This document shows positions 1 through 13,105 of a DNA stretch of 64,000 bases, piece by piece. Every line of letters begins with the position of its first letter. The first letter of the stretch is position 1. The notes beneath the pieces are model-generated. The model was not told where the DNA came from, ran no database searches, and was given only the letters and a program-made list of their open reading frames with translations. The DNA is from Gnetum montanum (lineage: Eukaryota > Streptophyta > Gnetopsida > Gnetales > Gnetaceae): the NCBI GenBank assembly GCA_015680685.1, contig MNCI01022583.1, forward strand, positions 62,450 through 126,449, read 5' to 3'. The translations under genes were made by a program, and so were the position numbers.

Positions 1-240
1 CAGATTTGCAAGACTTTCCTAAGTGTTGATAGAAGTTGTGAAATTTTTCTAACTGTTGAGACTATGCTCCCACTGCTAGGACTACGCTCTAGAGTGTAGT
101 CAGCATAGTCAACACACAATAGCCAATTTTGCAAATTTTTTTCTAAGTGTCAATAGCAGCTACACAAATGTTTCTAAGTGTTAGACTATGCTCCCACTAC
201 CCCAAATACGCTGTAGAGCATAGTTAGCATAGTTAGCATG
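1..240. repeat. Tandem pair of a ~120-bp unit
   Basis: Two diverged copies lie head to tail, roughly 1-123 and 124-240. Both run through a TTTGCAA start, a CTAAGTGT word, GACTATGCTCCCACT, and a TACGCT..TAGAG..TAGT..AGCATAGT end. The inverted CTACGCTCTAGAGTGTAG word is close to palindromic. Confidence 0.6.
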
Positions 241-442
241 GAACATCAATTTTTCAAAATTTTTATTAACTACTAGGAATATACTCTATGAGTGTAGCAA
301 CTAGAGTTAGAAAATTTTCTGAATTTTTTTGGTTGACTAGTGGATGCCTAGCCTAACTCCATGTTCCAACTACCCTAGAGTGTAGTCCCACCTACCACAT
401 GACCATGTGGTACCCAATCTACATTTTGGGCTAACCTTAGCC

Positions 443-451
443 CTATAAATA
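443..451 (+). promoter_or_regulatory. TATA box of the LTR-like sequence
   Basis: CTATAAATA in a setting (CCCTATAAATATCCC) very close to the TATA boxes of the element F LTRs (CCTATAAATACC). A working LTR would start transcription about 30 bases downstream. Confidence 0.4.
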
Positions 452-590
452 TCCCTAGATCCCCAACATTTTAGGGATTTGCAGTTGGCATTGGCACTTT
501 GGCATCTTGGCACTTACCTCTATGAACAAATGAGACATAGAGCACACCACACCAATAGAGAGGCATAGTTGCACTACATCATATACTGTA

Positions 591-712
591 GCCCCATTAC
601 AACCTTGTAGAACACTGTATAGTACATAACAGCCCCATTGCAACCCTACAGAACATTGCATGGTACACCACAACCTTATTGCAGCCCTATAGAACACTAC
701 ATGGTACACTGC
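591..712. repeat. Three tandem units of ~41 bp
   Basis: Units at about 591-631, 632-671 and 672-712 share ATTRCARCCYTRYAGAACAYT followed by a GGTACA-like end. The minus-strand frame across them is open only because the unit repeats; it is not a recognisable protein. Confidence 0.7.
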
Positions 713-1100
713 GGTGGCCAACCTAGTAGGCATGGTACATCACAGTGAGTGCCATACTTCATAGCCTAACATCATAGAGACTATGACTATGCTTCCACTA
801 CACCTATTATACAATGTGTATCTTCTAAAACCCTTTTGGTATTAGCTACACTCAACCCCATTTGGGGTGGTGTTCAATTTCTCTCTCTTCTTCCTTTGCA
901 TTTTCTTCACTTTTCTTTTTTCATTTTATTCAAATTTGGCCTACAACTATGCTCGGGTAGTAGTCCATGCATGCCAACACTCCTATTTTCTACCAAAAAT
1001 GTGACTATGCTCAACACTATTCACACTGTTAACACCAACTACACTTGGCACTATTCATATGGTTGACGTTGCACGACACTTAGCTTTGTTTTCGCATTAG

Positions 1101-2560
1101 CATTATTCTCATTTTGTAAGTCCCCATTTGATTGAAAAGACCATTTAAGGAACCCCATCTTCACCTCTAGCAAGGCCCTCATGTGAACACAGGGTTAGGT
1201 TATGTTCCCATTGACCCATTGGTGTTCCAGCTAGTGACATTTTCAATCGTTACACTTAATGAGTCCAACCAAGAGATATGCAAGTGGGTCCTTCCTATAG
1301 TAGGCACATGCTCTATTTGCCCTTACATAACATCAACCTAAGGATTTTTTGAACCCCATAGGTGATTAATGATTTATGAAAGTTATAGACAAAAACCTTA
1401 AATATTTTACCAAAGAATTCAAGTACATTAGGAAAAGACATCGAATAAGAACATGGATACTAGTAGTGAGGTAAGTTATGGGCAACATGGATGGATGATG
1501 GAGAAGGTGGAATGAAGTTCCAAATTAAGGCCATAAGAATTCCCTTATGGATTTGTGTTTGAATGATCTAAGAATATCCATCCTTAGTCTAGACCAAAAC
1601 CAACCACTTTTAGTGACTTTGCATCACCAATCTAAGACTATTCCATCACCTTGAGACACAAGAGTTCTTCCACAAAACAACCATCATTCCTTAAGAGAAG
1701 AAAAGATAAGCAAAAATTCAGAGAAGGCCTTAGTTAGAGGGGACATTCAGGCATGGGTAACCTATCTTTCTAGTCCCATAACCAATGTTTGTAGCCCATT
1801 TATTTGTCTAAGGGATGTGCTTTGAATTCCCATAATGTTTTTCTTCATTTACTTTGCTTTTATTTTTTGTTTTTCTTCTTATTATATACATATTTTTGGA
1901 ATTTTTAGATGGGAACCATACTATGCAAATACTTACGCAACTTCTTGTTATTGGTCCACATAGAATGGTAAGAAGTCCATGAAAACACTCATGCACCTAA
2001 GCAAGTAGAAGAGTACAAAGAATATTGAGTCCCCTTGAAGTCACACCTTGTGCAAACCAATGAATCCTTTCTAATTTTGGAAGCCACCAAGGTTACAAAT
2101 TTATTAAAATTTTATTTAATGAAAAGGACCTCATATTCCCAAAACGAGGAAAAACATAGTGTTTATGAATGGGTAGATGAAGTGGATTCATGGCCTATTC
2201 CATAAAAAAGAATCCATGTCTTAGCGAGTAGTATAAAAATTTAAAAATAGAATCCATACATTAGCAAATAAAAACATTAAGCACAAACCACCATTAGCAA
2301 CAACTATAGCACCACTATGTCCTATTGGCATAAATCATGTTTATTAACAAAAATTAGAAAATCATACCAAAATAAAGTAAAATATATAATAAATTGTAAA
2401 ATATTCAAGAAAAATTTAAATCTACTAATGATGGTGTAAAATAGGAAAAAATTTTAAAATAAAAAATGTGTAAAATAATTAATTTGCAAAAAAAAACATG
2501 TATAAAACAAAAAAATAGAAAAACTCAGGAGCCACGTATATGGTTAGCATAGATGGCCAT
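1101..2560. other. No gene recognised
   Basis: AT-rich sequence with short A-rich runs (2,340-2,520). The 3' end and 3' LTR of element K should lie here, but I could not match this stretch to the K LTR at 8,432 by eye. Confidence 0.5.
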
Positions 2561-2899
2561 CTCCCCCATGACTGAGTTGGAGAGAGGAGATCCAAAAATT
2601 TAAGCATGGTTATCCATTCGTTGAGGTATTTGTTCTACTACTTGGGCTCATGTAAAGGCTTTACCTATTGGATGTTAAACAACTACTTCTTGTTATTCTC
2701 TCAAGTTTGTATATCAACATGGCCTTAGAATAAAAGATTTCATTGATTATATAAGACCCCTTCCACAATGTTTGGAACTTAGTTCATTAAGGTACGTGTG
2801 TGGGATTTGAGTAGAGGACCTTCTCTCCTAGTTGAAGTTTGATCCTTCTAATTTTTAGGTCATGTCATTGTTTATTAAATATCTTATGTACTTCATTCA

Positions 2900-3920
2900 A
2901 GGATGAGGCTACTAATCAATTTTCATATAGCACATTTAGGTTGATTAGTCTTTCTTTTTATGCTAGACTTAGGTCAAAGTCCATGTCATAAGCTATTAAA
3001 ATTATATGAAGCTTAGATTGAATTAGAAGCATTGGAAGTTTTCCATACACTAACTCATAGGGAGAGTAGCCTATAGGAAATTTTCATGTTGAGTGGTAGG
3101 TCCAAAGGGCATCATTTAATTTTTTGCTCTAGTATTTCCTATATTTGCTAATATTTCTTGTTAGGATCTTCATGATCTCCCTATTGGTAACCTCTCCTTG
3201 ACCATTGGCTTAGGGGTGGTAGGGTGTTGTTAATTTATGTTCAACTTCCAAGTGTTCCATAAGCTTGAGAAAAGTAGCATCTATAAATCAGTTTCATTGT
3301 TAGAAATTAGTGCATGTGGCATCCTATACCTATTCACAACATTTTGTTGCATAGACCACATAGTAGTGAATGATGTATAGTTAATGAAAAATGCTATTTC
3401 TACCCATTTTATGTAGTAATCAATGGTAACAGTTATATATGCCTTCTCATTTGACATGGGTGTGATGGGATCCATGAAGTTGATGCCTCATAAGTTGATG
3501 GGCTCTAGTGGTTGAATCCACTATTGATAACCCTCCATTTATGTAATCATCCCATCATCTTGTTGATAACACTCACAGGATAAGACAAACTAGTGGGCAT
3601 CCCTAAAGATTGTGTGCCAATAGTATCCTTCCATCAAAATTTTTATGACCATGCATCTTTATACATAGTGGCCTTTGCAAGGGCCTTCATGATCATCCTA
3701 GAGAACATGCAATTGATCCACATCAAGGGCACACCAATGAACTAGGCCATCAATGCACACCTTGTAAAGATGTCTGTTAATTTCCATGAAGTGCTTAGCT
3801 CAATGAAGAAACTATTATTTCTTCTTGTAGTTTAGATCTTGTGACATCTGCTAAATGAAAAGATAAGTCATGATGTTATCATATCATTCTATGGGCATTT
3901 TTTCATTTATTGCACTAGCA
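2900..3920 (-). pseudogene. Integrase remnant of element K
   Basis: The minus strand at 3,281-3,475 reads a short open piece with the integrase core signature TVTIDYYIKWVE, keeping the first catalytic Asp. The second signature reads LISNNETDL where the family normally has a DNGT core, so the second catalytic Asp has become Asn. Further on, near 3,050-3,080, SPYELVYGK matches the conserved (S)PY.LVYGK motif near the end of the integrase core. Stops and frameshifts separate these blocks. Integrase inserts the cDNA copy into chromosomes; this copy cannot be active. The zinc-binding head is not clear to me. Confidence 0.75.
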
Positions 3921-4059
3921 AAGAGGAGTTCATTAGGAAATTGGTTAGAGAGCATGCTTTCCTTATTTTTGTCATCCCATCATAACCAAGACAAGTGATC
4001 AGCAACAACATTATCAATTCCCTTTTGATCTATCATTGTAAGATCGAATTCCTACAAGA

Positions 4060-5060
4060 TCACTAGCCACCATATGACATGAGGGCTCACCATTGGCTTG
4101 CTCATGAGGAAGAGGATGGCACTATGATTAGTGTGCATAAGCACTTTATATTCAAGCACATAGTACCTAAAATTTTCTAGAGCATACACCACTACCATCA
4201 GTTCTTTCTTTGTGATGTTGTAATTCAATTGTGCTTACACAATGCTTCAACTTGCATAATGGATGTAATATGGATGTTTCTTATCATCCAAGTGCATAAG
4301 CATGGCTCCCAAAGCATAATTAGATGCATCTATCATCATATAAAATGGTCTAGACCAATTAGGTGCTCATAGAATTAGAGTCTCTATGAGCTTTTTCTTG
4401 AGGCTTTGGAATGCATTTTCACATTCCTTGGTCTAGATGAATGGAGCATCTTTCTTCGTTAGCTCAACCAATGATTTTACAATCTTAGAGCAATGCTCTA
4501 TAAATTGTCAGTGGTAGTTAGTGTGTCCAAGGAATGACTGAACATCTTGAATTGTTTCTAGTTTGTAGGTGATTCTTTGGATGATCCTTATCTTTTCAAG
4601 TGCTACCTTGATCCCTTCTTGCAAAATTGTATGTCCCAATACAATTCCTTCTTAAACCATAAGATGACTCTTTTGCCAATTGAGTCATAAAATTGTGTCC
4701 AAATAATTTTTGAGTACTTGCTCAAGGCAATCTAAGGCTTTCTTGAATGTAGTGCCATAAGTTAAAAATTCATCCATGAAGACTTCCACTCTGCTACTGA
4801 TTTGTTGTTGAAAGATGCTTAAGACCAGATGTTGAAAAGTGGTAAGAGCATTGCATAGAACAAAAGGCATCTTGCAATATGCAAAGGTCCCTAAGGACCT
4901 ATGAATGTTATTTTGGCTTGGTTTTCTATTGCAATCTAGATTTTTTTATAGCCAATATAACCATCTAGAAACTTATAATAGCAATGACTAGATATGATGT
5001 CCAACACCTTATCAACAATTAATATCAACTCTAGAGTTGGTATCATCATTCACCTCTATA
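4060..5060 (-). pseudogene. Reverse transcriptase-RNase H remnant of element K
   Basis: Reading the minus strand from 5,060 down: LDGYIGYKKI (RT block with LDGYSGYNQI normally), then MPFVLCNALTTFQ (family MPFGLCNAPATFQ), then VFMDEFLTYG, where the catalytic pair reads Asp-Glu in place of Asp-Asp. RNase H follows near 4,200-4,330 with NYALGAML and NYNITKKEL. The reading frame is broken several times. The longest open piece is 4,685-4,870. The family assignment is safe from the order and motifs; activity is excluded by the damage. Confidence 0.8.
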
Positions 5061-5289
5061 ACCTTTGAAGAGAAATTAGGCTAGTAGGTAGATCTCCAAC
5101 TCTCCCCAATTTGTATCATATTTTTCATCATTAGAGAGTTGGTGATGAACATGCTCTAGTTCATCCATGCCTACAACATAAACACATGTTAGGATCTTAG
5201 TAGGTTCCATGCACATTATGCTACATTCAAGATTAACGATCAGCACTAGGTGTCCTCTTGTTTTGTGACTATTACATACAGACACCTTT

Positions 5290-5830
5290 GAATATCTGCT
5301 TCATGTGCATACTACTTGCATGTAAAAACAAATTTTTATTTCATAGACCAAATTTTTTGAATTCAATTGCACCTTGTAACATTGTACATGATGCATGGAA
5401 CTCACTTCTTCTTAATCTTTCCAAATGCATTTTCCATAGATATCTCTAGGGAAAGATCTCTAATGTCCATTCTTGCATTAACAATGCCTAGCAATGTCCT
5501 TTCCATAATGATTGGGAAATCCCCCTTAAAGTTCTCAACCTTGATTACTAAAAAACTGGCAGGATAAGACCACCCACAAATAGTGGTCACAATGTCTTTT
5601 TCCACTCCCAATGTAATAGCAATGGACTAGTATGTCAATTCCAATTCAATATTGCTATTCTTGAGAGATGGTTAGTTCTAGGAAATATACATCACATGAG
5701 AAATCAAGTTCACACTAGAACTTGAATTAAGAAGAGCTTTACATTGTCCATTCCCAACAATTTGTAAATAGATAAGTTGACTCCCAAGATCAACTAATTT
5801 TCTAGAAAAGCTGACAACCCAAATTCAATC
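5290..5830 (-). pseudogene. Protease-region remnant of element K
   Basis: The minus-strand piece 5,402-5,611 reads GWSYPASFLVIKVENF and then IIMERTLLGIVNARMDI, matching the part of Athila-type polyproteins where the aspartic protease sits before RT (normally ..ILGRPFLATVNARID). The catalytic Asp-Ser/Thr-Gly motif is not visible in this piece. A linker piece (5,076-5,285), which I do not recognise, lies between it and RT. Confidence 0.6.
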
Positions 5831-5899
5831 AAATATGGCATCAGTGAGCATAATAATATGGATTTTTCATAGCATTTAGTTTGAAGGATTCTCTATGGA

Positions 5900-8260
5900 A
5901 TGTTTTGTAGAGGATGAGGTAGAAGTAGGGTGACCAGCTACCTAAGTTTGTTAGAGCTTAGTAGGGCTGTTGGATAAAAAATGATCTTTTATGAGTATGA
6001 GGTTCCAAACCACTTGGTTGATGAATCAATTATAGATTGATAGCCCTAGTAGCATTATGATATTGTGGTTGGGCTAGAGATTCATCCTACATGGATGGAG
6101 TAGGTAGTATCTGCATTGAGGGTGGAGGAACAAGTGCAAAAACAGGATAAGGATGGAATATGGTATCCCTCTTGGAATGTGGAGAATGAGTTCTATAGTA
6201 TTCAAGAAAATAGTAGTGATTTTGAAAAGGATAAATGTGACTAAAAGAGTCACATGTAGACAAGGGTTGTTGAATGTAATACCCATATGTATCTAGCTAC
6301 CTATAAGGATACTACTGCCTTGATGGTGGCATCCCCCATGACTGTGGACATTGCCACTATTGATACTACTCATAAAATTGTAATGGAGTCTTAGTTGGAT
6401 AATACTTTTGTTGCTTATGGAACTACCTAAGATTGCCTTAAGGATAATACAATCTTCTAGGTTGTTGTCTTTTTTCTAGTCATGGATTCAGAGCATATGC
6501 CCTAGACTCCTGTAAGTGTGACACAATGGGGCAACATTCATTAGGATGTTCATATTCGTAGATGTCACATCCACCATCATCATCTAATTTAGTTTTAATA
6601 ACTTTCTCTACTATAGCAATCTTACCCTTACTGCTTTGATTGGCATGTCTAGCTTCTTTTCACCTCTTGTAGTGAAAATCACTACTTTGTTCTTTAGACT
6701 CTTTAGCAATTTTCAAGATAGCCTAAAATCTACTATCTATATAGTCCCATAACTAATCTATCTTAGCCAAAATTTTAGAGGTAAATTTTTGAATCAATGA
6801 GGTTTTCTAGTTCACCACCTCATTAGGTGATGATTCTTCCTCACTATCATAGAATTGAACCTCCCTCTTGTGAATTGGACCTCCTCACTCTCACTCTCCT
6901 TTTTCTGCTACCTACTCAATCAACCTTTGGATCTTATGGGATCTTAATTCTAATAGTCTTCCTTGGGCATAGATCCCAAGAGTTCTCCCCATTTTAGAGA
7001 AAAGCCCATCTACGATGTGGCAAAGTTGTTCCTACTAAGTGTAACCATGGCTAAGGCATTGGTGTAATAAGAAATAATATCTACCCATGGTGGCATCTAG
7101 GGACTCATGTATTCCTTACTTCAAACCCTAGATTTTCCTTCTCAAATTAAACCTGTGGAAGTATGTTTGATACTTATCATTAAATAGTTCAAGCATTGTA
7201 CTCCATCTATAGATTGATTCTAGATGCAAGCATCAATACTAGCTTTTTTCTTCTTTAATAAGTATCCTAGGAAAAAACTTAAGCTTTTACTAGTTATTTT
7301 CTATGTTTTGTAAAGAATAGGCATCATGGAAAGCTTGAAGATGGTTTTGTGGATCAAATTTATATCCCCCCTCAAACTTGGGGATGTTGTTCATATCGAA
7401 TTACTTGATCCTGCTATCTTTCATGTGCTTTGTCAAAATTCTCACTACCTCTGTGATGTTTAGCATGCTTCAAATATTAGGCAAAGGATCATCATAGCCA
7501 TGATCCTAGTACCTATGATGCCCTTTTTTACCCTTTTATTCATGGTTATGGGCCTCTCTTGAATGCTTACACCCCAAATATTGACTTTCCTTATGGTCCT
7601 TACAATCATCTCGATCCTGTCAGTCACCTCCATCATAATTGCATCCGTAGTGATTACATTTAGAGCTAGAAGACAAAGATGAAGATGAAGATAACAAAGG
7701 TGAAGAGGAATGAGGACTAGCATCATTATGATGCCTACTATGCCCTCTTTGGTTTTCATGACCATGATCATGATCATGGTGCTTGCCCACATCCGTACCA
7801 TGACTCTCCTCCTTGGATCCCCCTTTGTCATGGGATCTATACCTGCAGAAATTAAGATTATGTATCGTGAACTACAAGTTCTAGTTTTGACCTCCTTCAC
7901 CAAAGTCAAAGAGGATTCTCTCTATATCGAAAATCCCTAGAAAAGGATTATCCACTATCTTTTTGGTAGATAAGAAATGGGGAATCATTGGACCACTTCC
8001 CCTTCAAAGATTCATAATGCTTCTCTAGTTGTCAAGTTCTTAGACCTTGTGCATTCATGGGATGAGCATCACAAGCATGGATCAATTGGGCAGGAGCACA
8101 ATGTTTCCCTCCATGTCTCACCACCACATTAGTTTATCCTAGTGTAGGAAAAAGGTGAAATTGGGTACATACTCATTAGGATGAGCATATATCACTCCAT
8201 ATTGTTGGAGCACCTACTAATTTACTCTGTTAGACCTGGGTGGAGAATCACTCTTGTGAG
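5900..8260 (-). pseudogene. gag remnant of element K
   Basis: Fragmented minus-strand frames between the primer-binding site and protease, in the position of gag (capsid and nucleocapsid). The clearest block is a damaged zinc knuckle at about 6,530-6,575, reading CDIYEYEHPNEC, a C-x2-C-x4-H-x3-C-type knuckle with the second Cys changed to Tyr. Met-rich frames on both strands at 7,460-7,940 are by-products of low-complexity ATG/CAT-rich sequence and are not separate genes. Confidence 0.55.
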
Positions 8261-8410
8261 AAGAAGACATCTTGTATTAGAGACAAGAAATGTAGTGTGC
8301 TTTCTTATAATTGTTGTAGTTATTTTAACGTATGAAATGACTTTAGGATTCATTCCAATGATGTTAAATAATTTTTCACTAAGTCCTAGGTAGTGCACAT
8401 AACAACTAAA

Positions 8411-8430
8411 GGATCCCAACAATGGCACCA
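8411..8430 (-). promoter_or_regulatory. Primer-binding site of K, tRNA-Asp type
   Basis: Minus strand TGGTGCCATTGTTGGGATCC. From memory, the complement of the plant tRNA-Asp 3' end is TGGCGCCGTTGCCGGGGATC, so the site fits with a few changes, mainly C to T at CG or CNG positions as methylation decay gives. It lies one base inside the LTR end. Confidence 0.75.
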
Positions 8431-8431
8431 A

Positions 8432-9440
8432 TGATGAGTGGTGAGTATACCCTATGCCCAACCATATGAATTACAAGCATTCATGCATAATTTGGCTGAA
8501 TTTTGCAAACCTTAAGCTCCTAAGTACATTGGTTCTAAGAAGTGAAATCTAATCATGATGATCATTGTCTTCTCAACTACACTTGTGATGCTTAGTTGTA
8601 TGGTTACGTGTAATAGGGGCACATGATTTTTATTATTTTATATTTTATTCTCCTACTATTGATGAAAAGTTGATACTCAATTTATTAACCAATTTAACTA
8701 ATTTTATTACTAATTAATAACTAACTATCCTAACATAAGCTTCTAGTCCCACATTTTGTACACATCCTAAATGCATACAACGCTGTTGGCTTACCAAACA
8801 TTAAGCACTACTAGGATTACCAAGAGTTGTATATTATGCTCAAAGCAATCATACTTATGTGTTTAATCTATTTAGCTTAATTAGTTAATTAATTAAATTC
8901 TTATTTATCTTAATTAATCACATAATTAACAAAAATAGTAAATGCATGAATAAATCATTAATCTACTGCAAGTGTTGTAAGGTTTGATCAAAAGGCTCAT
9001 CTTTATTGTTGTTCACACTAGTGTGCTTAGGTACATTATTGCTTGAATAATGATTCATACACTTTCTAACTCCTACTGTGGACATTTAGAAAAATATTCT
9101 AACTCTCAAATGAGCAAACTGCAAGAACGTTGCTACAACTATGACAAGACATGCCATAAACATGGTGGGTAAGCTCATATTTATAGACTGTATCATGGAG
9201 TTGCATCAATGAGGTCCCATAAATATAAGAAATGCTACGTTGACATGGCCCCATTAATGGGGCAATAGCATGTAGATGGGGCTGCATCAATAAGGACCTA
9301 TCAATGCAACACTTTGACACTTCATCAATTTCTCATAAGCATAAAATTCATAAAAATTATAAAACATAAAATTATAAAAATTTTCTCTATCTCTCATAGT
9401 AATAACATGGGTCTCATTTGTATTATATATATATATATAT
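8432..9440 (-). repeat. 5' LTR of element K (outer end unresolved)
   Basis: The inner end is fixed by the adjacent primer-binding site: minus strand ends ..CTCATCA, a canonical CA end. The sequence is AT-rich and non-coding. The outer end was not found; about 1 kb is assumed. Confidence 0.5.
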
Positions 9441-9443
9441 TAT
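9421..9443. repeat. (TA)n microsatellite
   Basis: A run of about ten TA repeats in AT-rich sequence. Confidence 0.85.
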
Positions 9444-10981
9444 GATCTCTTTTATATTTCTTGAACACAACAATATACATGAGTATTCTTGGTAATCTAC
9501 TTAACATTATCTTTGAAGCTAATGACTAGATCACAGTGCAATTTGTATGATAAATATCATTGGTCTAAAGACAATGGGACTCTTATCATTTAGTTTTATT
9601 TGTATTCTTCTATCACATAGAATACCACTAGCCTATTTACATTTTGACCATCTCCACTCAATTCTATTTCTTATTTCTCTATCAACTTTACCATCTAATT
9701 AGAGCATTGATCCTAGGTAGCAATAATACTTTAATATATGGTCATATCAAATCTAATACTTTTTTAGAAGATATTATATTAATTTAACTTAGAATTTCCT
9801 CTAATTAAAATTGTAGTATATCTAAGCTTTTATATCATATTAGTTGCATGTCCTACCAACATAATATATTAAAACATATTTAATTAAAAGAATAAAATTT
9901 TGATTTTAAATTTCAAAGAAACTTCTTATCAAGAAAAAAATGTACATCATGTTCAAATATATTTTCCATTCATGGATTTTAATTAAAATTATATAAGTAT
10001 ACCATAATTTGATTTTTGGTATTAAATAATTTTTACAATAAACCATCAATAATGCAGTAGTTACCACTATGGGGCTTTTGGTCCTCTAATACTAATAAAA
10101 ATATGAGAGAGAAAAATTGAAAAATTAATTAAGTAAACACTTTCCATATGATGAAGTTTGGTTATGGAGAAATAACCACTTATACCAAGTTGCAAAGGCT
10201 CATGGTACTTTGCATACAAAACAAACAAGTTAGATAGGTATTTGTTAAAAAAAAAGTTAGTTGTATTTTATAAGTACATGTATTTTTTTTAAATGACAGT
10301 AAAATAAAAAATTTTAACATTAGTGAAGCTAGATGATTATTTACATAGAGAAGTATGTTGTCAAGTGCCTTGTCCTACCTAAAGAGATACTATATAGAGT
10401 TTATTATATGCCATATTGGAAGCATAATTTAGGAATAAGATATCAAAAATAGAACATGGACCTAAAAATAATGATGAAACTATGATTTAGTGAAGTTTTT
10501 GTAAGTGTGAATTTTAGTTCTATTAGTATTCAAACGATTACAAGTCAATCCCATGTTGATGGGACCATTATAGAAAACAATATCATGTAACCAATTCCAT
10601 TTTGTTGGGATAAGGCTAGGATGATGATGATTATAGAAAATAATAAAGAAAATTTTCTTAGTGGAGTTGCTTAAATTTGAATAACTACATGATTTTTAAT
10701 AATTTATGAATTTTTTTTAAATATGCTTATATCTAACCTTCTAGTCTAATATAGAATTGCCTATTTGGTATTAATAAACATTTATATTAGTATCTTGTAT
10801 CATCTTAATCTAAAATTAATAATATAATTCTTCCACTTGTGCATTTAAATTTTCTACTTTTTTAATGTAGCTTTCATTTTTAATGATTTCTAATAGCAAT
10901 TATACATTCTTTTAGGAAACATCTAAATTTTCAGTTTCTTGTGTTCTTTTCAAATAACTAGTAATTCATTACAATACTTTG
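9444..10981. other. AT-rich sequence, no gene recognised
   Basis: No open frame of note, no recognisable protein fragment and no clear repeat. It may be the outer part of the K LTR plus older decayed repeats. Element G begins at its right edge. Confidence 0.5.
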
Positions 10982-13086
10982 TGTAGTGTCTAAAAACATT
11001 GATGGTTGGAACACCAAGAGGTTATCAGGTCCATAGCCTAACCCCAAGTATATGGGAGGGTTATGCTAGAGAAAATAGAAATTGGGTGCTCTGAATGGTC
11101 TAGTCGATTAGACAGGGACTTACGCGATGTCCAATAACTATTTTTGAACAGTAGTTTTAGAATATAAGGTGTGGAGGTTGGAATAAAAGAGAACATAGTA
11201 CCCACAAGAATAGAAGCGTATCAATGTATATAACCAAGATAATGAATGCTAACAAATACATGATGATGCAACATATATGCTATAATAAAATGAAGTGAGA
11301 GTTTGAGTAAAGAAATGCACTACCCCAAAATCAAGGAATTTGACTTTTGATTGAATGATGAATGTGTACAACTGGTATGCGACGCTGGACAAACATAGCT
11401 AGGCAATGGAACAATATGGTCATGGCTCCTGGAATGCTATAGATGTCATGTTGATAGGCATGAATGATCTAATGCTTGCTAGGTTGAGAGTTGCTATGCT
11501 ATGGGTAGGTGTCACGCTTGAGTTCAGGAGTTGCTGAGAGATTTGAAAGGCTCTAATGTTGGGACTTGCTGCTCACTAACCTTTTGCTCACCAATCTTCT
11601 ACCAAAGCTCACTGCCAAAAGCCAATCCTTAGAATGTCATTTTCTAGGGTGTTTATAGAGCCAAGAGTGGGAGAAAAATGTGGTTTGGATACCACATGTC
11701 CTGGGCCCCATGTAGCATGAACGTGGATGTGCCACACAGGTGTGCTATGCTCAATGGGAGAAGAATAGGAGGAGAAAATCTACCAAGCTATGACCATATT
11801 GTCCATGCCACATGTATTAGAATCTAGAGAATCACCCTATTTTGATAGAAATTACATACCACAAATGCAAAGTGGAGCTTGTTCTCTAGGACTATGTCTT
11901 CCCTCCTCTTTCGAGTAAGGTCAAGTGTAGGGAAAACTTTTGAGGATTAACAAGGGGTGCACAAAAAAAAGCAAACTATTGATTCTTGGTAGTCAAGGAG
12001 ATGCTGGAGGAGATGCTTGAGTAGAAATTCTAGTTGACAATGCGTTCTAGAAGTTCTAGAGATGTCCTTGGGCTTCTTCTCAAGTGTTACACTATTTACG
12101 TTATCCAGTGTAGCGGCGTAGCATGAATAATGGCTTGCTATGCTATGCTACGTTAGGTAGCATAACACCCTCTTTTGTATGAATCTTTTCCAAAAGAACT
12201 AAAAATAGCATGCTAAGATTGAGCAAGGCAAGCAACTTCAATAGTTGGAAACCATTTTTTTCATGTGGAAAGAGCCTAAGAACTCTCGATTTCATTTTTG
12301 AATAACTTTTATGCTTGATATCTATGCTACACTATGTAGCGCAGTGCTTGATTATGCATGAATTTTTGCACTGCTCTACCATGGGGCCTTTGTCATGTTC
12401 TAGGGATGAAGTGGGATAGGAAACCCTGGAGGTTGAAGAATGGTCAGATGCATTTTTAATGTTAAAACAACTTGAAGGAGACTTTTGTTGCCATTGGCAT
12501 CTTGCTACGCTGTGTAGCGTAGCACAACCTAGCATGCAAAGTAAGATGACTTTTGTGAAAATTGTCCAATTTTCTTTGTGCCACACTGATCATACCCCAA
12601 GGATGAAGTAAGGTAGGAATCCTTGAAGACCAAATCATTTCCAACTATACCTTCTACATCTGATCCAACAGTTGAGACAGTTTCAACACCACATGGCTTG
12701 CTACGCTGTGTAGCATAGTAGGTCCCACAAATAGAAAATTTTCCAAACTATTTAGTCCATCCTAAATACTTTCGATAGCTCCTAGCTTGGCACTTGGGTA
12801 GACTGACAATTGGGTCATGTGTCAAGCTAGACAAGCTAGAGAGTGTAGCAAGCTTAATAGCTCGAGAGCTAGAAATTTGGAAAACTGTACGGTCCACCCT
12901 CAATGCCCCATTTGTGCAAACTGGTCTTGTAACTGGGTGCTATGCTGACTATGCTGAAGAGCATGGTAGAAACAACCTAACACAACTTTGTAGGTGTTGG
13001 ACTTCCAGGGTGCCAAGCCATTTTTCTTAGCCTAGCGTGACACCACACTTGGAGAATCATGAAGGCCCAAAATTGATGGTGTTTCA
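10982..13086 (-). repeat. 3' LTR of element G
   Basis: Plus-strand start TGTAGTGTCTAAAAACATTG aligns with the LTR starts of J (TGTACTGACCTAAATCATTG) and H (TGTACCGTCCAAAATCG). It ends GTGTTTCA at 13,086 next to a PPT-like tract, giving TG..CA termini. Clusters of GCTACGCTGTGTAGCGTAGC-like palindromic words occur near 12,110-12,175, 12,330, 12,505 and 12,695. The same words fill the first intron of the antisense gene copy in this element (16,121-16,925). Confidence 0.75.
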
Positions 13087-13105
13087 TTAACCCCTCTTTG
13101 TCAAC
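13087..13105 (-). promoter_or_regulatory. Polypurine tract of G
   Basis: Minus strand GACAAAGAGGGGTTAA lies directly against the LTR start. The same position in F, J and H holds AAAGAGGRRCCAA. It would prime plus-strand DNA synthesis. Confidence 0.6.

Larger units (their letters stand above)
1..1100 (+). repeat. LTR-like sequence of an unidentified element
   Basis: Non-coding sequence rich in ACTATGCTCC and GTGTAGTCAGCATAG-type words, like the palindromic words of the LTRs further right. A TATA box (443-451) is followed by a leader that resembles the leader of the element F LTR (both have GTTGGCA shortly after the TATA box). This suggests the right part of a plus-strand LTR whose left end lies outside the window. 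I found no partner copy, so the right end is only a guess. Confidence 0.35.
2561..9440 (-). mobile_element. Element K: decayed Athila-like Ty3/gypsy retrotransposon
   Basis: On the minus strand the order is LTR, tRNA-Asp primer-binding site, gag with a zinc knuckle, protease, RT, RNase H and integrase, which is the standard Ty3/gypsy order. The tRNA-Asp site and the protein style (GWSYPA.FLV, SPYELVYGK) fit the Athila group. Every domain carries stops or frameshifts. The outer LTR ends are not resolved, so both coordinates are approximate. No RT-integrase copy elsewhere in the window belongs to this lineage. Confidence 0.75.

Noticed and set aside
455-733. 92-codon minus-strand frame
   Set aside because: Kept open by three tandem 41-base units; no recognisable protein.
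7460-7940. Met-rich open frames on both strands
   Set aside because: Low-complexity ATG/CAT-rich sequence inside decayed K gag; no family match and frames on both strands at once.
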